Source: Poa pratensis (lineage: Eukaryota > Streptophyta > Magnoliopsida > Poales > Poaceae). From it: a stretch of 64,000 bases of DNA. Position numbers and translations under genes: made by a program. The DNA lies in contig CAMZMU010000027.1 of assembly GCA_947311845.1 (NCBI GenBank), positions 74,842,860-74,906,859 of the forward strand, given 5' to 3'. Numbering within the stretch: the stretch's first letter is position 1; every line of letters starts with the position of its first letter. The notes under the pieces were generated by a model. The model made no database searches, was not told where the DNA came from, and worked only from the letters and a program-made list of their open reading frames with translations. Below are positions 24,639-36,665 of this stretch, piece by piece.

Positions 24639-27050
24639 GCTTCATCTTCGCTGAACAAGAAGTAAGAAGGCCCGCTATATGGCTATGAAGAAAGCGCTTT
24701 GCGGGAGGCAACCCAGTTATTTTTGTGTGTGATTTTTCTATGTGTCCTCTTGCTGTAACAAGAGACTCTGTGTCTAGTTTCGTTTCTGGAGTTTTAAATA
24801 AAGTGCCAAGTTTTACCCATTTTGGTCTTGAAAAGTTGCTTATTGAGTTCGGAGATTTTATTCCTGCACGAGTCAGTGCACGGTATGATTTTTAATTCTT
24901 ATTCTGTAACTCCGAATGAGCTCATATTTGAACTGTAGTTGAAAATTTTCATCCTCTGTATGCATGAATTGTTTCGGAATTTTTCGAGAAAGTTTGGTAG
25001 GGTAGAAAAATACGTTTTGCTGCTGCTGTTTTTCTGGACAGATTCTGTCCCATTTTGTTTCATGCATGCGTTGAGCTTTTAAGTTGAATCTTTTTTATCC
25101 AATTGAGTTTATGAGTAGGCATACAACATTATACACTTTCTGGACATCTCATATGAATTTTTGTTCAAGGATTATATGCAGCAAGAAACCTATTTGTTTA
25201 TCACTATTAATGCACCCCACAGAAAAGAAATGGGAGAAACGGTGTTTTCAATTTTTTTTTCACAGGGATTGGAGGAGATGCACCAAGAGCTATCCATGGA
25301 TGGTGAAGACCATAAGCTTGGGGTGTGAACACAACCCCGCTGGACCTACACACTCTCGGTTTGCACACGTCCAACTTCTGTTTTTCGATCGAAACACTTT
25401 ATCGCATAAACTTGGAGCGTCTTTTGTTTTGTTTTGGTTTGATTTGTTTTGAGAGACCACCACAGTATCATTTATATATGGGAGAGCTACTGGAAATATG
25501 GGTTGAAATATGTTGGATGCTTTTATAAGATTGGGAAAAGGGATGTTTGAGTTGATTTTTAATGATACATATAGTTGCATGATTCATGAGCTTGTTTATG
25601 AGTAATTGTTTGCAAATCCTTTTTGAAGAGCTATCACGTATTCATGTTTTGGTGCTGATTGTTATTTTACTTCGTTTAACATGGATTAGTTAGTTCTATG
25701 GACACTCATGCATGCATCTATATGGTCAACTTTCTCCCTTTTGCTAGCCCAAAAACTCCAACAAGTTAAAACTTGTTTCCAACACCTTCAACCAAAGTTA
25801 TTCCAGTGAGTCCACCATATCTACCTACTAGCTATATGCTATTCCGAGTATGTTCATCATGATATTTGTGTTATCTATACCTCTGAATGAAAATGCTTAT
25901 GTTATTGATTGCCATGGGAAAAAGTTGGTTATATAGCTCTCATGAACTTTATGCACATTTTTACTATCATTGCTATAAATAAAATATGACCCATTGTGAT
26001 TAAGATTATGATGCTAGTGGCTTGATAAATGTCCGAGGTTGGGAGTTAGCCCATATGTGTTGTCACATGCAAAGCTTTCAACATGCTCCATTTAGTTGAT
26101 ATCATGTGCTTTTGTCTATGGATGCCTATCATGGTGAAATAAGGGGGAAATGATTTAGTTTGAATGAGTTTGTATAAATGGTTAGAGAGACGCCTGGGCC
26201 GCTAATCTAAGCCATGCATTATTCATGGTGGAAATTTACTTACATGCTATGGTGAATTATCTATGACACACCTTACAATAAAAAGCTATTCCAATGGTAA
26301 ATAAAAAGGGTGTTGAGGTGGTTCATCGTGTTTGTTTGTCTTGTCATTTTGATATGGGCTTGTTCCATATCCTGGGACAAGAGGTACCCCAGTTGACGCT
26401 CTTGATGATACTATTATTACTTACAATGATAGATAACTTGAACTTGATTTTCCCAAGTTGAGTAATCATGGTGTAGGTACTTATATTCAAGGGGCATGAG
26501 ACATCCAACCTTTACTTTGTCAAGCACACTACTCATATTTGCTCTCACATTAAACTATAATCATTCATGATGCTATGATAGGGGAATGAGAGGTTGACAC
26601 CAAGTATTACCACATTGCAATCATTAACTTAAGTAGGAGAGTTTGGAGGTTAGATGAAACTTATGCATGCTTTACCTCTACTCACTTATTCATCTTTCCA
26701 AAGTGTCCACCAAACATATTCAGATTTTCATCATCACTCTATGGACCACATGTATGCAAAAGTAAGAATGTCCATATTACTTGCTACTATGTTACACTTT
26801 GTAAACTATCAATGAACATCCTTGTCTTGAATACTTGATATCACTTCATAAACTATTTTGCATATTGCTACTCCTTTGAAGAATGAATCATTTGACTTTA
26901 TGTAGCAATTGTAATCATCTTTGATATTCATTGTTAGTATTAAATGCAAAGTCCATGTTAGTTTTATCACCTTCATACATGAACTTTGCATATTGCTACT
27001 ATTTTGCATATTGCTACTCGAGGTCAAGCATGGGTTAAGCTTGGGGATGT
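24639..27050 (+). other. Element 3 non-coding interior
   Basis: This is AT-rich sequence between the ORF and the 3' LTR. It includes GCGGGAGGCAACCCAGTTA near 24697, a stretch I associate with related cereal elements. No conserved protein is visible on either strand. Confidence 0.6.
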
Positions 27051-28582
27051 TGATGCATGTAAAATGCATACATGAACTTTGCACTTTATTCACTCATATT
27101 CTAATCATATTTGCATCATATAAGGGTTATACCACTGTTATTTAATGATTTTAGGAAATAAATAATTGTTTCCTATTTTTATGGAATTAACCCTGCGCAG
27201 GCAGAAAACCCTATTTCTTTCCTTTTATGTTTCAGGGACCCAAACGTCGTCATAAATTTCTGGAAAAATACAGAGGTCGTTATTTTGGAAGGAAGAAGAC
27301 GTAGGAGCGAAAGAATCAAGCAAACGGAGCCCGCAAGGCAAAATGGGGGTGGCCACACGGCCAGGTACTGTGCCCACGTGGAACCCACCCGTTTGGGCCT
27401 CGTGGCTCTGCAGCCGTCGATCCTTTCTCCACCGCCTTCGTCTTGACCTAAAAACGCCTATAAAAAAGGACCCATGACGTTTCGCGAAAGGAGCGCCGCC
27501 GAAACACAGAAACACCGAAACGGAGATCAGGAGCTGCAGATTGGAGGGGGAAAACTCCGGCGGGGCGCTGCCGGGGTGGTCTCCACCTTCTCCAATGACT
27601 TGTCCACCGTCTCCATGATGAAGGGGGAGTAGTCCACCCCTGGATTTGGGTTTGTGGTGGTAACTTATGTATCTCTCCTCTCTTTGAGCTTCACTAATTA
27701 GTACCGTATGAGCTGCTGAACATGATTACGGTCATCAATGTAATTCCCATGGTGGATATTGTGGTGTGAGATAATATTTGTTATGCATTTACTGTTGTGT
27801 TGGATCTTTTATGACTTGTCATACTTTGGAGATATTCTATGATGCATGTGATGGTTTGATTTATGCATAATGCCTTGTTTATCTTTATCATGAGGTGATT
27901 GACACCACCAAGTGTAGACAGATGAGAGAGTTGTGGTAACACACACGAAATATAAATCATTGCACTAGTGTCTAGAATATTGTCCATTATGAAGTATGAT
28001 GTATGTGGTTACGGGATGGCCGATGTGTGACAAGGCATAGGTATTGAGTGACACGGTACCGCCCAATATCCTTTATCTGGGGGTAAAAAGAAAGAGTATG
28101 ATGTGGGAGTGAGAGCAACCACGCTAGCCTTACGAGGGTGACCTAGCAACACAAATGAGTACTTCTTTCAACTATGTGTTTTAGGATATATATATAGCCG
28201 TTATAAAAGCTACCATTAAAGCATGACAATTATGTGTACTTTATCTATAACATGATAATCACCATAGATGAGAGAGAGAGGACTAAGTGAGAGAGGATTA
28301 AGTGAACCCATGAACCCATGTCCATTGTTCCTATAAGAGAAAACCTTTGTCTTGTCCTCTTGCATTGAAGAGGATTGGGACACTTTTACATTCTTGCTTG
28401 GTTACTTCCATCCATCAAATCAACCACCTTGCTCCTTAAACTTGTTTAGTGTATAATCAACTAAAACTTGTGACACTTTAGTTGTAAGGAATAGATAACT
28501 TTTCCTTCTTGCTCATGCGGATCGATACCTTGCTTCTACATTGAGAGGTGCTATAGTGATCCCCTGCTCTTGGGGGTAATCA
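27051..28582 (+). repeat. Element 3, 3' LTR (1,532 bp)
   Basis: It runs from TGATGCATG at 27051 to AATCA at 28582. A TATA box CTATAAAAAAG lies at 27458-27468. The next bases, AGCGG, would be the right-hand target duplication, but the left partner has been lost. Confidence 0.8.
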
Positions 28583-29044
28583 AGCGGCTCCGCACGGGGT
28601 CATCTCCTTGGGGAAGTTCTTGTTTTCCAGATCCGGAACACTCTGCTTCCGGAGTTGGAAGTACTTGGCCCAAAGTTCAACGGTGGGCCAAAGACCGAGA
28701 TATCCCTCGGAGAAAGAGAAATATGCTGAGAGAGTGGTGATAGCATTGGCTGGGAGGTGATGGGGTTGGAGGTGAAATCGATCTAAGAAACCTCGGAAGA
28801 ACTGGCTTGCCGGGAGGCCAAAGCCACGCTCGAAGTGCGCGACGAAGACCACGCGCTCGTCGGGTTCCAAATTCGGCTCAGCCTCTTTGCCAGGGGGTCG
28901 GCATATCACCTCTTTCGGGATGCGCCGAGTTCGGACCAGCCAATCAATCTCTTCCTGGGAGACGTCGGAGCCTTCCCACCCAGCGCGCTCACCCTCCTCG
29001 ACGGCGGCGTCGGCGGGATCCGCGGCGTTGCTAGAAGACATCAC
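28580..29044 (-). pseudogene. Antisense gene of element 4, N-terminal exon, truncated by element 3
   Basis: The frame starts MMSSSNAADPADAAVEE at 29044 and stays open for about 153 codons to the junction with element 3. Conserved blocks shared with the element 2 antisense gene are WEGSDVS, TRRIPKEVICRPPGKE and FVAHFERGFGLPA, then a Leu/Phe-rich stretch ending LWAKYFQLRKQ. The block corresponds to the plant 'putative gypsy-type transposon' domain. This copy reads cleanly, in contrast to the element 2 copy, so the element 3 insertion, not point decay, ended it. Its function is unknown. Confidence 0.65.
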
Positions 29045-29317
29045 GGTGGCGCGATGAGGAAATGAAGGCCACGCACCCGTGCCAGCGGTGGAAATCTACA
29101 AAGAAGCAAAGATTCACTGGCGGTGAGCATCTCTCAATGTTTACACGGTGGAGGAAAAGAAGCAACAAAGACAAACAAGAATCTAAGAGCAAGAAACTAA
29201 AAAGAAGATCTACGTAGAAGATTTATGGAAAACCTACGGAAGAACTGCGGAAGAACTAGATGCTAGCCACGGGAGATGCTACGGATGAGCAGCTTACCGG
29301 AGGTACGGCGGCGCGCG

Positions 29318-29821
29318 TGTCAGGGTTATGATAAATAGATTAACCTGTGGCTCACAAGTGTAATGCGGCTTATTATTAATGGGCTTGTTCTGAAGTGGGC
29401 CGACACGAAGAGTCGCAGCGCGGTGTAATAAGAATCCAGAAGATCCAAGATAGCTTAACTTGGAGGTAAGAAAAGTAGTCTCCAAGTAATTCCTTTGTAA
29501 CCTAGCGAGCCTCTGAATATATAAAGAGGACTCGCAGGACTAGACGAAAAAGGCTCTGAAACCCTAGAACATACGGCGACTCGATACCTCGATCGCCGGC
29601 AACTCGATACCTTGATTGCCAACCCCTTGTAACACCATATTCATATCAATATCAATCTAGGATAGGCAGCACTTAGGTCTTTACCTCACAATGAGGGCCG
29701 AACCTGGGTAAAAAACATTGTCTTCCTCGTGCCCTGCGATTCTTAGCTCGGAGACGATTGACTCGCGCAATCCCACACCTACGAAGTCATCCATGACATC
29801 TAACGTGACAAACCCACGACA
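29318..29821 (+). repeat. Element 5, 5' LTR
   Basis: TGTCAGGGTT...CCACGACA. A TATA box ATATATAAAG lies at 29517-29526, followed by a short GC-richer leader. Confidence 0.88.
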
Positions 29822-29823
29822 GT

Positions 29824-29841
29824 TGGCGCCCACCGTGGGGC
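29824..29841 (+). other. Element 5 primer binding site
   Basis: TGGCGCCCACCGTGGGGC, identical to the element 2 site at 9615, lies 2 nt after the LTR. Confidence 0.8.
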
Positions 29842-32315
29842 CTGCGGTCAAGAGCGTCATGTTCCGCGCTGGATCTGTGCCAGGAACGAAGGAGCTCGTC
29901 GTCGATTCAAGCTCAGCGACTTCAACATCGCGCCGGTCTAAACGATTCAGCGGTATCTACATCTACATCAAGATCTATCTCAACCTCGAATAGGAAGCTT
30001 GGAGAAATTCGACAGCGCGATTCGCGGCTCAACTTTGACAACACCCCACGCGCGGGTTACAGGACAGCAGCAACGCCCGTATGGCGGACATCACCGGCGG
30101 CGGCTCGAAACTCATCTCGACGATCCCTTCTGTGGAAAGATGCGCAATCGAGTTTCCTAGCAGTTGTCCAAAGCGCATCGAATTCCAACGGTTAGATCTC
30201 CGTGGCCGACTCAAACACTGAATCCCTGTCGAAAACTGACGGAGCTCCGCGCGACTTCGGGAAAACAATTGTCGATGTCGACTCAGACATCAATTTGAAG
30301 ATCCGCCCGGTGAAAACATGCGGAATACAATCTCACAGCTCTCCAAGAAGTTTGAGAAAATTCCAACGGTTAGATCTCCATCAACGAGTCACGCACTGCA
30401 GCAAGTTTTGTCTCTACGCGAGTTCGCGAATCAAGAAAAAGGGAAAATGTCAGATCGGCACGACAAAGTCCTCATCCGAATCAAATTCGATCAGGACTCC
30501 AAGCTGACCACGACGTTGTACCAAACAGAGAAAAGAAAAATCAGATTGCCAGCAATATGTGATGGGATACTCCTCGAAGAAATCCGGCGCTAGCTGAGCA
30601 AAAGAAAGGAAAGGCAAGCAGAGACGCTTCAAATCCCAAAGATACAGATCACGAAAAGGTTCCTCACGTGAAGAAAAGAAGAAAAAGGGGAGTATAGAAG
30701 AATCACTCAGTCCAACAGAAAAGTAATCAGATTGTCGCGACTTACCTGACTGGCGACTCAACGGCGCCGCAACCATCGCTGACAGCGTGCGGCTCAACAA
30801 ACATCACGATCATCCGGCGACTCAACAAAAACACCGCACTCGCGTGCGGCTGATCAAAGCGATCGGATCAAGTCCAAGTATGACAAAAGAATCAGATGTT
30901 GCTGCCTGTTACATGACCACACATGCAGCTCGCGTAAAATAAGAACAGAGAAAAAAGAGGAAAGGATGGCAGTACAAGTTTGACTCGCACACAACTCGAG
31001 GAAGTAATTAAGAAAAAAGGAAGTCTTGGATGGCGTACGTGAGTTGCTTGCTAGCCAATGCATGGCGAAACTTTGAACTTCTGGCGAGTGCTCCGATCAG
31101 CCGACGAATTCCTCAAAGAAATCAAGCAGAGCAAAAAGAAAAGCGCGGTCAGCTGGTGACATCAGTCGGCGACTCAAAAAATCAGCGCGCCTCCAGCGAT
31201 TATATTCGACTTCGGCTGTGCAACGTAGCATGGTGACGCAATAGTGGGGTGCAGCTTATCAATATTGAACAACGTGCGACTCAACAGATCAGCACGCGAC
31301 TTCAAAAATCAGTCGCATCGTCGCCGATTCAACAATTATTGCTGTGCAGCATATCACCGCGACAGCTTGATGAGCTGGACATGGATAGATGTTTGGCTCA
31401 ACAGCAAGGATACAACTAGCAGTTACAAAGCCAAGTCAGACCATCATCAAACTTTACCACGGCGAGTTTCACTCCGTCGTAATAACCATGGACAAGTCGC
31501 AGCGGTCGGCTTTTACTCCAACCACACATAATCCCACCTTTGCTGCGGTCGGCTTTCGGCTCCGCGACGATTTCAACCTCATACCTATCACGGTCGGATC
31601 ATACCACGTCATTGACATCGGGAAAATAAGAAAAAGATAAGTTTGCCATCATGCTAAACTTTTACAGCCCTTTACTTTTATCAATTAATATTGAGTTTCA
31701 TCTTCGAGTTTATCTCGGGGGTTGCATATCTATTTTATCAAGCTTATTGTTAATATCTTTGCGATTCAAATTATATCATATCGCAGACTTTAATTTATAT
31801 CAGTTTTTGAGATTTTAGTTACATCCACTTCTCAAAGTTGGGTTTCTTACACTCCACAATGCATTTGTCAAATTAGAGTTCTTTATAACTCGCATTGCAT
31901 TTATCAAAGTCTGCCTATTTACAGCTTGCATTAAATTTTATTTGCACATGCAAACGGGCATCTTGACATATAAAGATTGCCATTACATTCTCATGCATTA
32001 ATATTTCATGACTTGTCATTATATCATTATATCATCACCGACTTATCATTATACCATTTTATGAGTCGCCTAGTGGTTTACTCTCATATGATTTTATGAA
32101 TCGCATATAGCTCATCATTATATCAGTTTATGAGTTACTAACGAATAATCATCTTATGAGTCACCCAGTGACTCATCGTCATATCGATTTTGGGTCAAAT
32201 CAGTGACCCGTTGTATCAATTTTGGGTCAAATCAGTGACCCGTGGAATCAATTATCCTGATTATACTCGCCTTAAGTCAGAAATATATTTGCACTATACG
32301 GCCAAAGTACTGGGG

Positions 32316-32545
32316 CGCGGTGTCAATCGAGCTTGATTGCCTATCATGGCCGCTCTCGACTCTGAACACGCGTTTTTACCTGGGAAATGCTGAGCCGCGC
32401 GAAGACCTACTTAACGGTAATAGAGATAATTCAGAAGGACTAAAGTACCCGTGTGTGGCGTCAATCGAGTCTGATGCCTATCATGGCCGTTCTCGACCCT
32501 GAACACACATTAGATCTGGGAAATACTGAGTCAAGTACCATATGC
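32316..32545 (+). repeat. Imperfect tandem duplication in element 5 (about 140-bp period)
   Basis: GGTGTCAATCGAGCTTGATT...CTGGGAAATGCTGAG (from 32318) is repeated with changes as GCGTCAATCGAGTCTGA...CTGGGAAATACTGAG (from 32458). Both copies contain GCCTATCATGGCCG and CTCGAC. Confidence 0.75.
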
Positions 32546-32711
32546 TATCATGCATCGTACAATATGCTATCATGCATCTCACCAGTTGCTATCATGCAAC
32601 CATCTGCTATCATGCAGATTAAAACAAGCTATCATGCATGTCACAACTTGCTATCATGCAAAAGTACAGATTATAATTTGCTATCATGCAGGGTACCATA
32701 TGCTATCATGC
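32543..32711 (+). repeat. Eight spaced copies of GCTATCATGC in element 5
   Basis: GCTATCATGC, usually TGCTATCATGCA, occurs at about 32543, 32565, 32587, 32606, 32627, 32649, 32679 and 32702. Variable spacers of 9-20 bp separate the copies. The unit is conserved while the spacers differ, unlike a simple tandem repeat. Confidence 0.85.
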
Positions 32712-33732
32712 GAAGTACTAATATTTTATCATTATTATCAGCCGCCAAGGCTAACATATTCTCATCAAGTTATTGCTTCCTTGGGGGCTTTGCCTTCTGA
32801 AATTCTGGAACTTATAACCCAACCATATGAGTTTGAACTGGCACGACCAGATTTTCTAATGATTGGGATAATCATTCACTGATATCGGCTGTACAAGCCA
32901 CCATCATTTATTTCATTTCAGCCACATCAAGTGGAATTTTTAAGGATGATTCCTTAATTTATATCTAGAATATTGACTGGGATTATCTTTTATCCTAGCA
33001 TCTCAACTAATATTTCACAGTTTGGAGTTTATATGCGGCTCTGCCCTACTCCAAGTATCATTATTTTCTTGCGGCAAAATATTTGCTCAATCTGTTGCAG
33101 GATCAAATTGCAACGATATGTCATCAAGCAGGATAATGAAATCATGCCTGCTTAATGCCTGGGGGCTAGGATAATTAAATTTTAGTCCAACTTGTGATAT
33201 TTTTAAGTCCCGAGCAGCATGATCAAGCATGCAACCCGGCCCTCGGGGGCTACACATCCACCATATCTGGCGGTCTTTATTATACTCATATACCATGTTT
33301 ATATGCAGATTTCATTTTTTGCAGCACATGAGAATATATGTATCCATTTGCGAGTCAAATAAGCGATTCGGAAATATTTAAATACTGGTTGTGGCTATAT
33401 GCCCTTGAGCTGCCATGTTTCAACATGTGTTCAGATGGCTCGTCATGATAACATGACAGATTATTATTCTAATGATTGACCAGCTTATTTATGCTTATGG
33501 TCTTTTTATGCTTCCATGTCTATGACTCAGCACCTTATACACATTTGGCTGATATATCTTGATACTCATAAATTATTATTCTTATGATTTCAGCTCAGTC
33601 TTGCATCTAACAGGACAAGGTGGTTTTCACCAAAGGCTCCACTGACATCTTATATAATTTCAGTGGAGAACTTACCGCAATTGTGCAGCTTCAATGCGAC
33701 CAAGACATAAGTGTTCAAAGGCTTGTGATACT

Positions 33733-33880
33733 ACATCAGCGGCTAAATAAGCCGCAAAGCTAGCGACTCATCGCTTCTACATCAGCGGCTCAAGAAGCCG
33801 CACCACTTGTGACTCATCGCTTCCACATCAGCGGCTCAAGAAGCCGCAACGCTCGCGGCTCAACATCAGCGAGTCACCAA
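33733..33880 (+). repeat. CATCAGCGGCTCAAGAAGCCGC repeats in element 5 (about 57-bp period)
   Basis: Three copies of a unit containing ACATCAGCGGCT, AAGCCGCA and GACTCATCGCTTC are followed by a partial fourth. Each contains a GCGGCT/AGCCGC inverted repeat that can form a stem. They lie about 90 bp before the polypurine tract. Confidence 0.75.
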
Positions 33881-33952
33881 GCTCTACAATCGCAAGCTCG
33901 CAAGATCATCATCAAAGACAGAATCTTCCGCCTGATTCAACGAATCACCCGG

Positions 33953-33967
33953 AAGTTTGGGGGCTAA
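33953..33967 (+). other. Element 5 polypurine tract
   Basis: AAGTTTGGGGGCTAA lies immediately before the 3' LTR TG at 33968. Confidence 0.75.
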
Positions 33968-34473
33968 TGTCGGGGTTATGATAAATAGATTAACCTGCGG
34001 CTCACAAGTGTAATGCGGCTTATTATTAATGGGCTTGTACTGAGGTGGGCCGACGCGAAGAGTCGCAGCGCGGTGTAAGAAGAATCCAGAAGATCCAAGA
34101 TAGCTTAACTTGGAAGGCAAGAAAAGTAGTCTCCAAGTAATTCCTTTGTAACCTAGTGAGCATCTGGATATATAAAGAGGACTCGCAGGACTAGAAGAAA
34201 AAGGCTCTGAAACCCTAGAACATACGGCGACTCGATACCTCGATCGCCGGCAACTCGATACCACGATTGCCAACCCCTTGTAACACCATATTCATATCAA
34301 TACCAATCTAGGATAGGCAGGACGTAGGTCTTTACCTCACATTGAGGGGCCGAACCTGGGTAAAAAACATTGTCTTCCTCGTGCCCTGCGATTCTTAGCT
34401 CGGAGACGATTGACTCGCGCAATCCCACACCTACGAAGTCATCCATGACATCTGACGTGACAAACCCACGACA
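33968..34473 (+). repeat. Element 5, 3' LTR
   Basis: TGTCGGGGTT...CCACGACA, followed by the target duplication GCGCG. The TATA box is repeated at about 34168. Confidence 0.88.
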
Positions 34474-34660
34474 GCGCGCGAGGCGAGGAACGCAGGACGT
34501 GCCGGCGGAAAGCTTGGCTCTTCGGCAGCGCGAAGAACTCCGGTCGGCGACGGCTCGCGGGGTCCGGCGTCGTGCGGTGGCGGAGTGCTCTGCGCGGTGG
34601 CGGCGAGAAAGAGGAAGAAGAGAAAGGTGGAATAAAGAAGATAAGGATTGCCCTCGCTCC

Positions 34661-34670
34661 CCTATTTATG
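34661..34670 (-). promoter_or_regulatory. TATA box of the element 4 antisense gene
   Basis: The minus strand reads CATAAATAGGGG. If element 5 is removed, this lies about 465 bp upstream of the antisense start codon at 29044. The region between is GC-rich like a leader. Element 2 has CTATATAGGGG in the equivalent place. Confidence 0.5.
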
Positions 34671-35198
34671 GGCGTGGGATGTGTGCGGTTAGCAAAATTA
34701 CAGCGCACGATACCCGTAACCGCCGCACGGATTAACTGCGCACGATCTGCGCGTTTGCTGTAAAAACAGCCGCACGTTCGGCCACATAGTGGGTCGCAAA
34801 GTGGAAACCGCCCAGGGCGTGGTTAGTGGCGCAGTTATTGACGCGAGAATCGAGGAGCCGCGCTGCGGTCAAAGCACTCAAGTGCGCAGGGGACGTGACA
34901 GCCCGTGGGGCTCGCGTGACGTGGGTGGCATGCACGCAGGGGCATGTCTGTCCGCGCGCCGGAACCTAGGCGACGCGCAGCGTTTTTCTGCCATGTGTCA
35001 TGGCAAGATCTTTGAAAATATCGAGGAAATCTTCTTGTGTCGGAGAAACCGACATAAGGGCAGATGTCGAAAGCAGTTGGAGATTTGGTTCCTGATGTTT
35101 GAATTGGACCGACATATATATGTCAGATAGATGGTCAAGTTGGTTTGGTTGTGTAAACCTGGTGTGGCCCTTCATCCGAGTCTGCAGGACCGCACCAG

Positions 35199-35211
35199 CT
35201 TCGGGGACTAA
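35199..35211 (+). other. Element 4 polypurine tract
   Basis: CTTCGGGGACTAA lies immediately before TGTCGGGGG at 35212 and matches the element 2 tract. Confidence 0.75.
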
Positions 35212-36144
35212 TGTCGGGGGCTGCCCCGAGGTAGGGTCAAGGTTTGGTATAATTTATGTCCAAGAGTGGACCGAGGTATAGTAAAACCGACATAACCATG
35301 CCCAGAAGGGGCCGGGATATGATGCTGGTACAAACCGACATAACCAGGCCCAGAAGGGGCCGGGTTATGATGTTGATACAAACCGACATATGCTGACCGA
35401 CATATGAAACCGACATATACTGACCGACATATGAATGTCGGTATCTTCGTGTTTTCTTTTATGTGCGGGGGAGGATAACCCAGGAAGGGGAATCCGGCAT
35501 ATCAATGCCGGGTTAAAGAGAAGAAGTGACTTGTGCCGGTTGGAAGTCAATGCAACGGTCACATCTCGCCTGACACGGGAGCATGGCGCCGGCGGTATGG
35601 CGCGGGTGCGAGGTGACCGGTCACACCTATCGCTGACCACGGGCGTACCTGGGAATAGGGTACGAGGCATGGGCAGGCCACGTCCTGTCCGTGACAGAGG
35701 ACACAATCATGACCGAGATGATGATGCAGACGCGCGTGGCTGCAGTGTAATGTACGGCGCCAATCCGGTGACCCGGGGTACCAGTTTATAAGGTGCCCCA
35801 GGCCCTCCTGCGTGGAGGGAGACACTGAGAGAAGTGTTGAGAATGACGATACGCAGTGAGATCTTTTCCCCATAGTTTCCTTCTTCCTCCTTGAGAGCTT
35901 CACCATAGCAGAAAGCATATAGCTCGAGGAGCACCTTTGTATCCTTGTTATCCGGTATATTGAGACAGACAGGCAGGAGTAGGGGTTTTACCTCCTCACG
36001 AGGGCCCTGAACCTGGGTAGATCGTGTGTGTGTTTGTGTCTTCCGTGTGCGCTCCTCAGCGCGCTATCCCTCCCCGGTTCCACCAGCGTCCATCGGCCCC
36101 AACTTAAGCCATCCTATGGCATCTGCCGCGATACCACCACGACA
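35212..36144 (+). repeat. Element 4, 3' LTR (933 bp)
   Basis: It starts TGTCGGGGGCTGCCCCG and ends ACCACCACGACA. A TATA box TTTATAAGG lies at 35785-35793. It shares only its ends and a few short stretches with the element 2 LTR, so it belongs to a different Tat family. Confidence 0.82.
35286..35442 (+). promoter_or_regulatory. ACCGACAT cluster in element 4 U3 (DRE/CRT-like)
   Basis: ACCGACAT occurs at 35286, 35334, 35382, 35396, 35409 and 35423, and inverted at 35435: seven copies in 157 bp. The first two lie within a tandem 48-bp unit that also contains CCCAGAAGGGGCCGGG. RCCGAC is the known core bound by DREB/CBF factors in drought- and cold-responsive promoters. The position upstream of the TATA box fits an enhancer; the function is inferred. 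Confidence 0.5.
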
Positions 36145-36665
36145 CCCGTATCGTCCTATATATTCATGGTTGGTGAAACAAGCCCTTCATCGCGTCGCGC
36201 TCGAGATGACAGCTTCTCCCGTCGTGCCATGTTCCCCAATCCCCATGCTTAACTGTCCGGCCATCGAGACCATGCATCCATGTTGCATGTGAAATGTTGG
36301 GAAAATACCTATCCTTTTCCGTGGAGCAATAAAAGAACTATAGAGGATTTTGTGGATTTAGAAGAAGATATAGCGCCAATAATCTTTAATTCCTCCATAC
36401 TCCATCCACTCCAATGAATAAGTTTGATCAACACATAGTGAAAAGTCGACAAACATCTAAGTTTGACAAATGCTTTAGATAAAATATAAGAATTTACTAT
36501 ACCAAAACAATATCAAAAGGTTCAACATAAAATATATTTTATAATGTATTTATTTCGTATTTTAAATATTGAAATTGTCTTCTATATGCCTGGTCAAAAT
36601 TAGTAAATACTTTTAACCAAATATACATGTCTTGTTCGGTTTCTAAATTTTCTTCTATTTTATTA
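36145..36665. other. Intergenic stretch, no gene seen
   Basis: AT-rich sequence lies between the element 4 LTR and the Stowaway MITE. Short frames exist but none resembles a known protein. Confidence 0.6.

Larger units (their letters stand above)
22958..28582 (+). mobile_element. Element 3, non-autonomous Athila-type LTR element
   Basis: The 3' LTR is complete (27051-28582, TGATGCATG...AATCA). The left LTR retains only its last 474 bp (22958-23431). The primer site TGGCGCCGTTGCCGGGGA at 23442-23459 and the polypurine tract AAGCTTGGGGATGT before 27051 are typical of Athila-type elements. No protease, RT, RNase H or integrase is present, so it must have depended on another element. Confidence 0.75.
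29842..33952 (+). other. Element 5 interior, no conserved protein
   Basis: Only short frames occur. The left half repeats short GCGACTC-type motifs. The AT-rich right half holds three repeat arrays, listed separately. I see no transposon protein domain on either strand. Confidence 0.6.
29318..34473 (+). mobile_element. Element 5, complete non-autonomous LTR element (5.16 kb)
   Basis: LTRs of 504 and 506 bp (29318-29821 and 33968-34473) begin TGTCRGGG and end ACGACA. They differ by about 18 substitutions and 2 indels. A perfect 5-bp duplication GCGCG flanks the element (29313-29317 and 34474-34478). The primer site at 29824-29841 is identical to that of element 2. The 4.1 kb interior has no gag, protease, RT or integrase. 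The pattern resembles the rice Dasheng/RIRE2 relationship, with a Tat element as helper (inference). Confidence 0.88.
28583..36144 (+). mobile_element. Element 4, 3' half of a second Tat-lineage element (interrupted)
   Basis: Two segments, 28583-29317 and 34479-36144, are separated by element 5. They carry the start of an antisense gene, its promoter region, a polypurine tract and a complete 3' LTR (35212-36144). All of gag-pol and the 5' LTR are missing; element 3 abuts the break. Its antisense gene shows it is related to, but diverged from, element 2. Confidence 0.8.

Noticed and set aside
32543..32711. Regularly spaced repeats that could suggest a CRISPR-like array
   Set aside because: The units are only 10-12 bp, spacers are short and uneven, and the array lies inside a plant LTR element.
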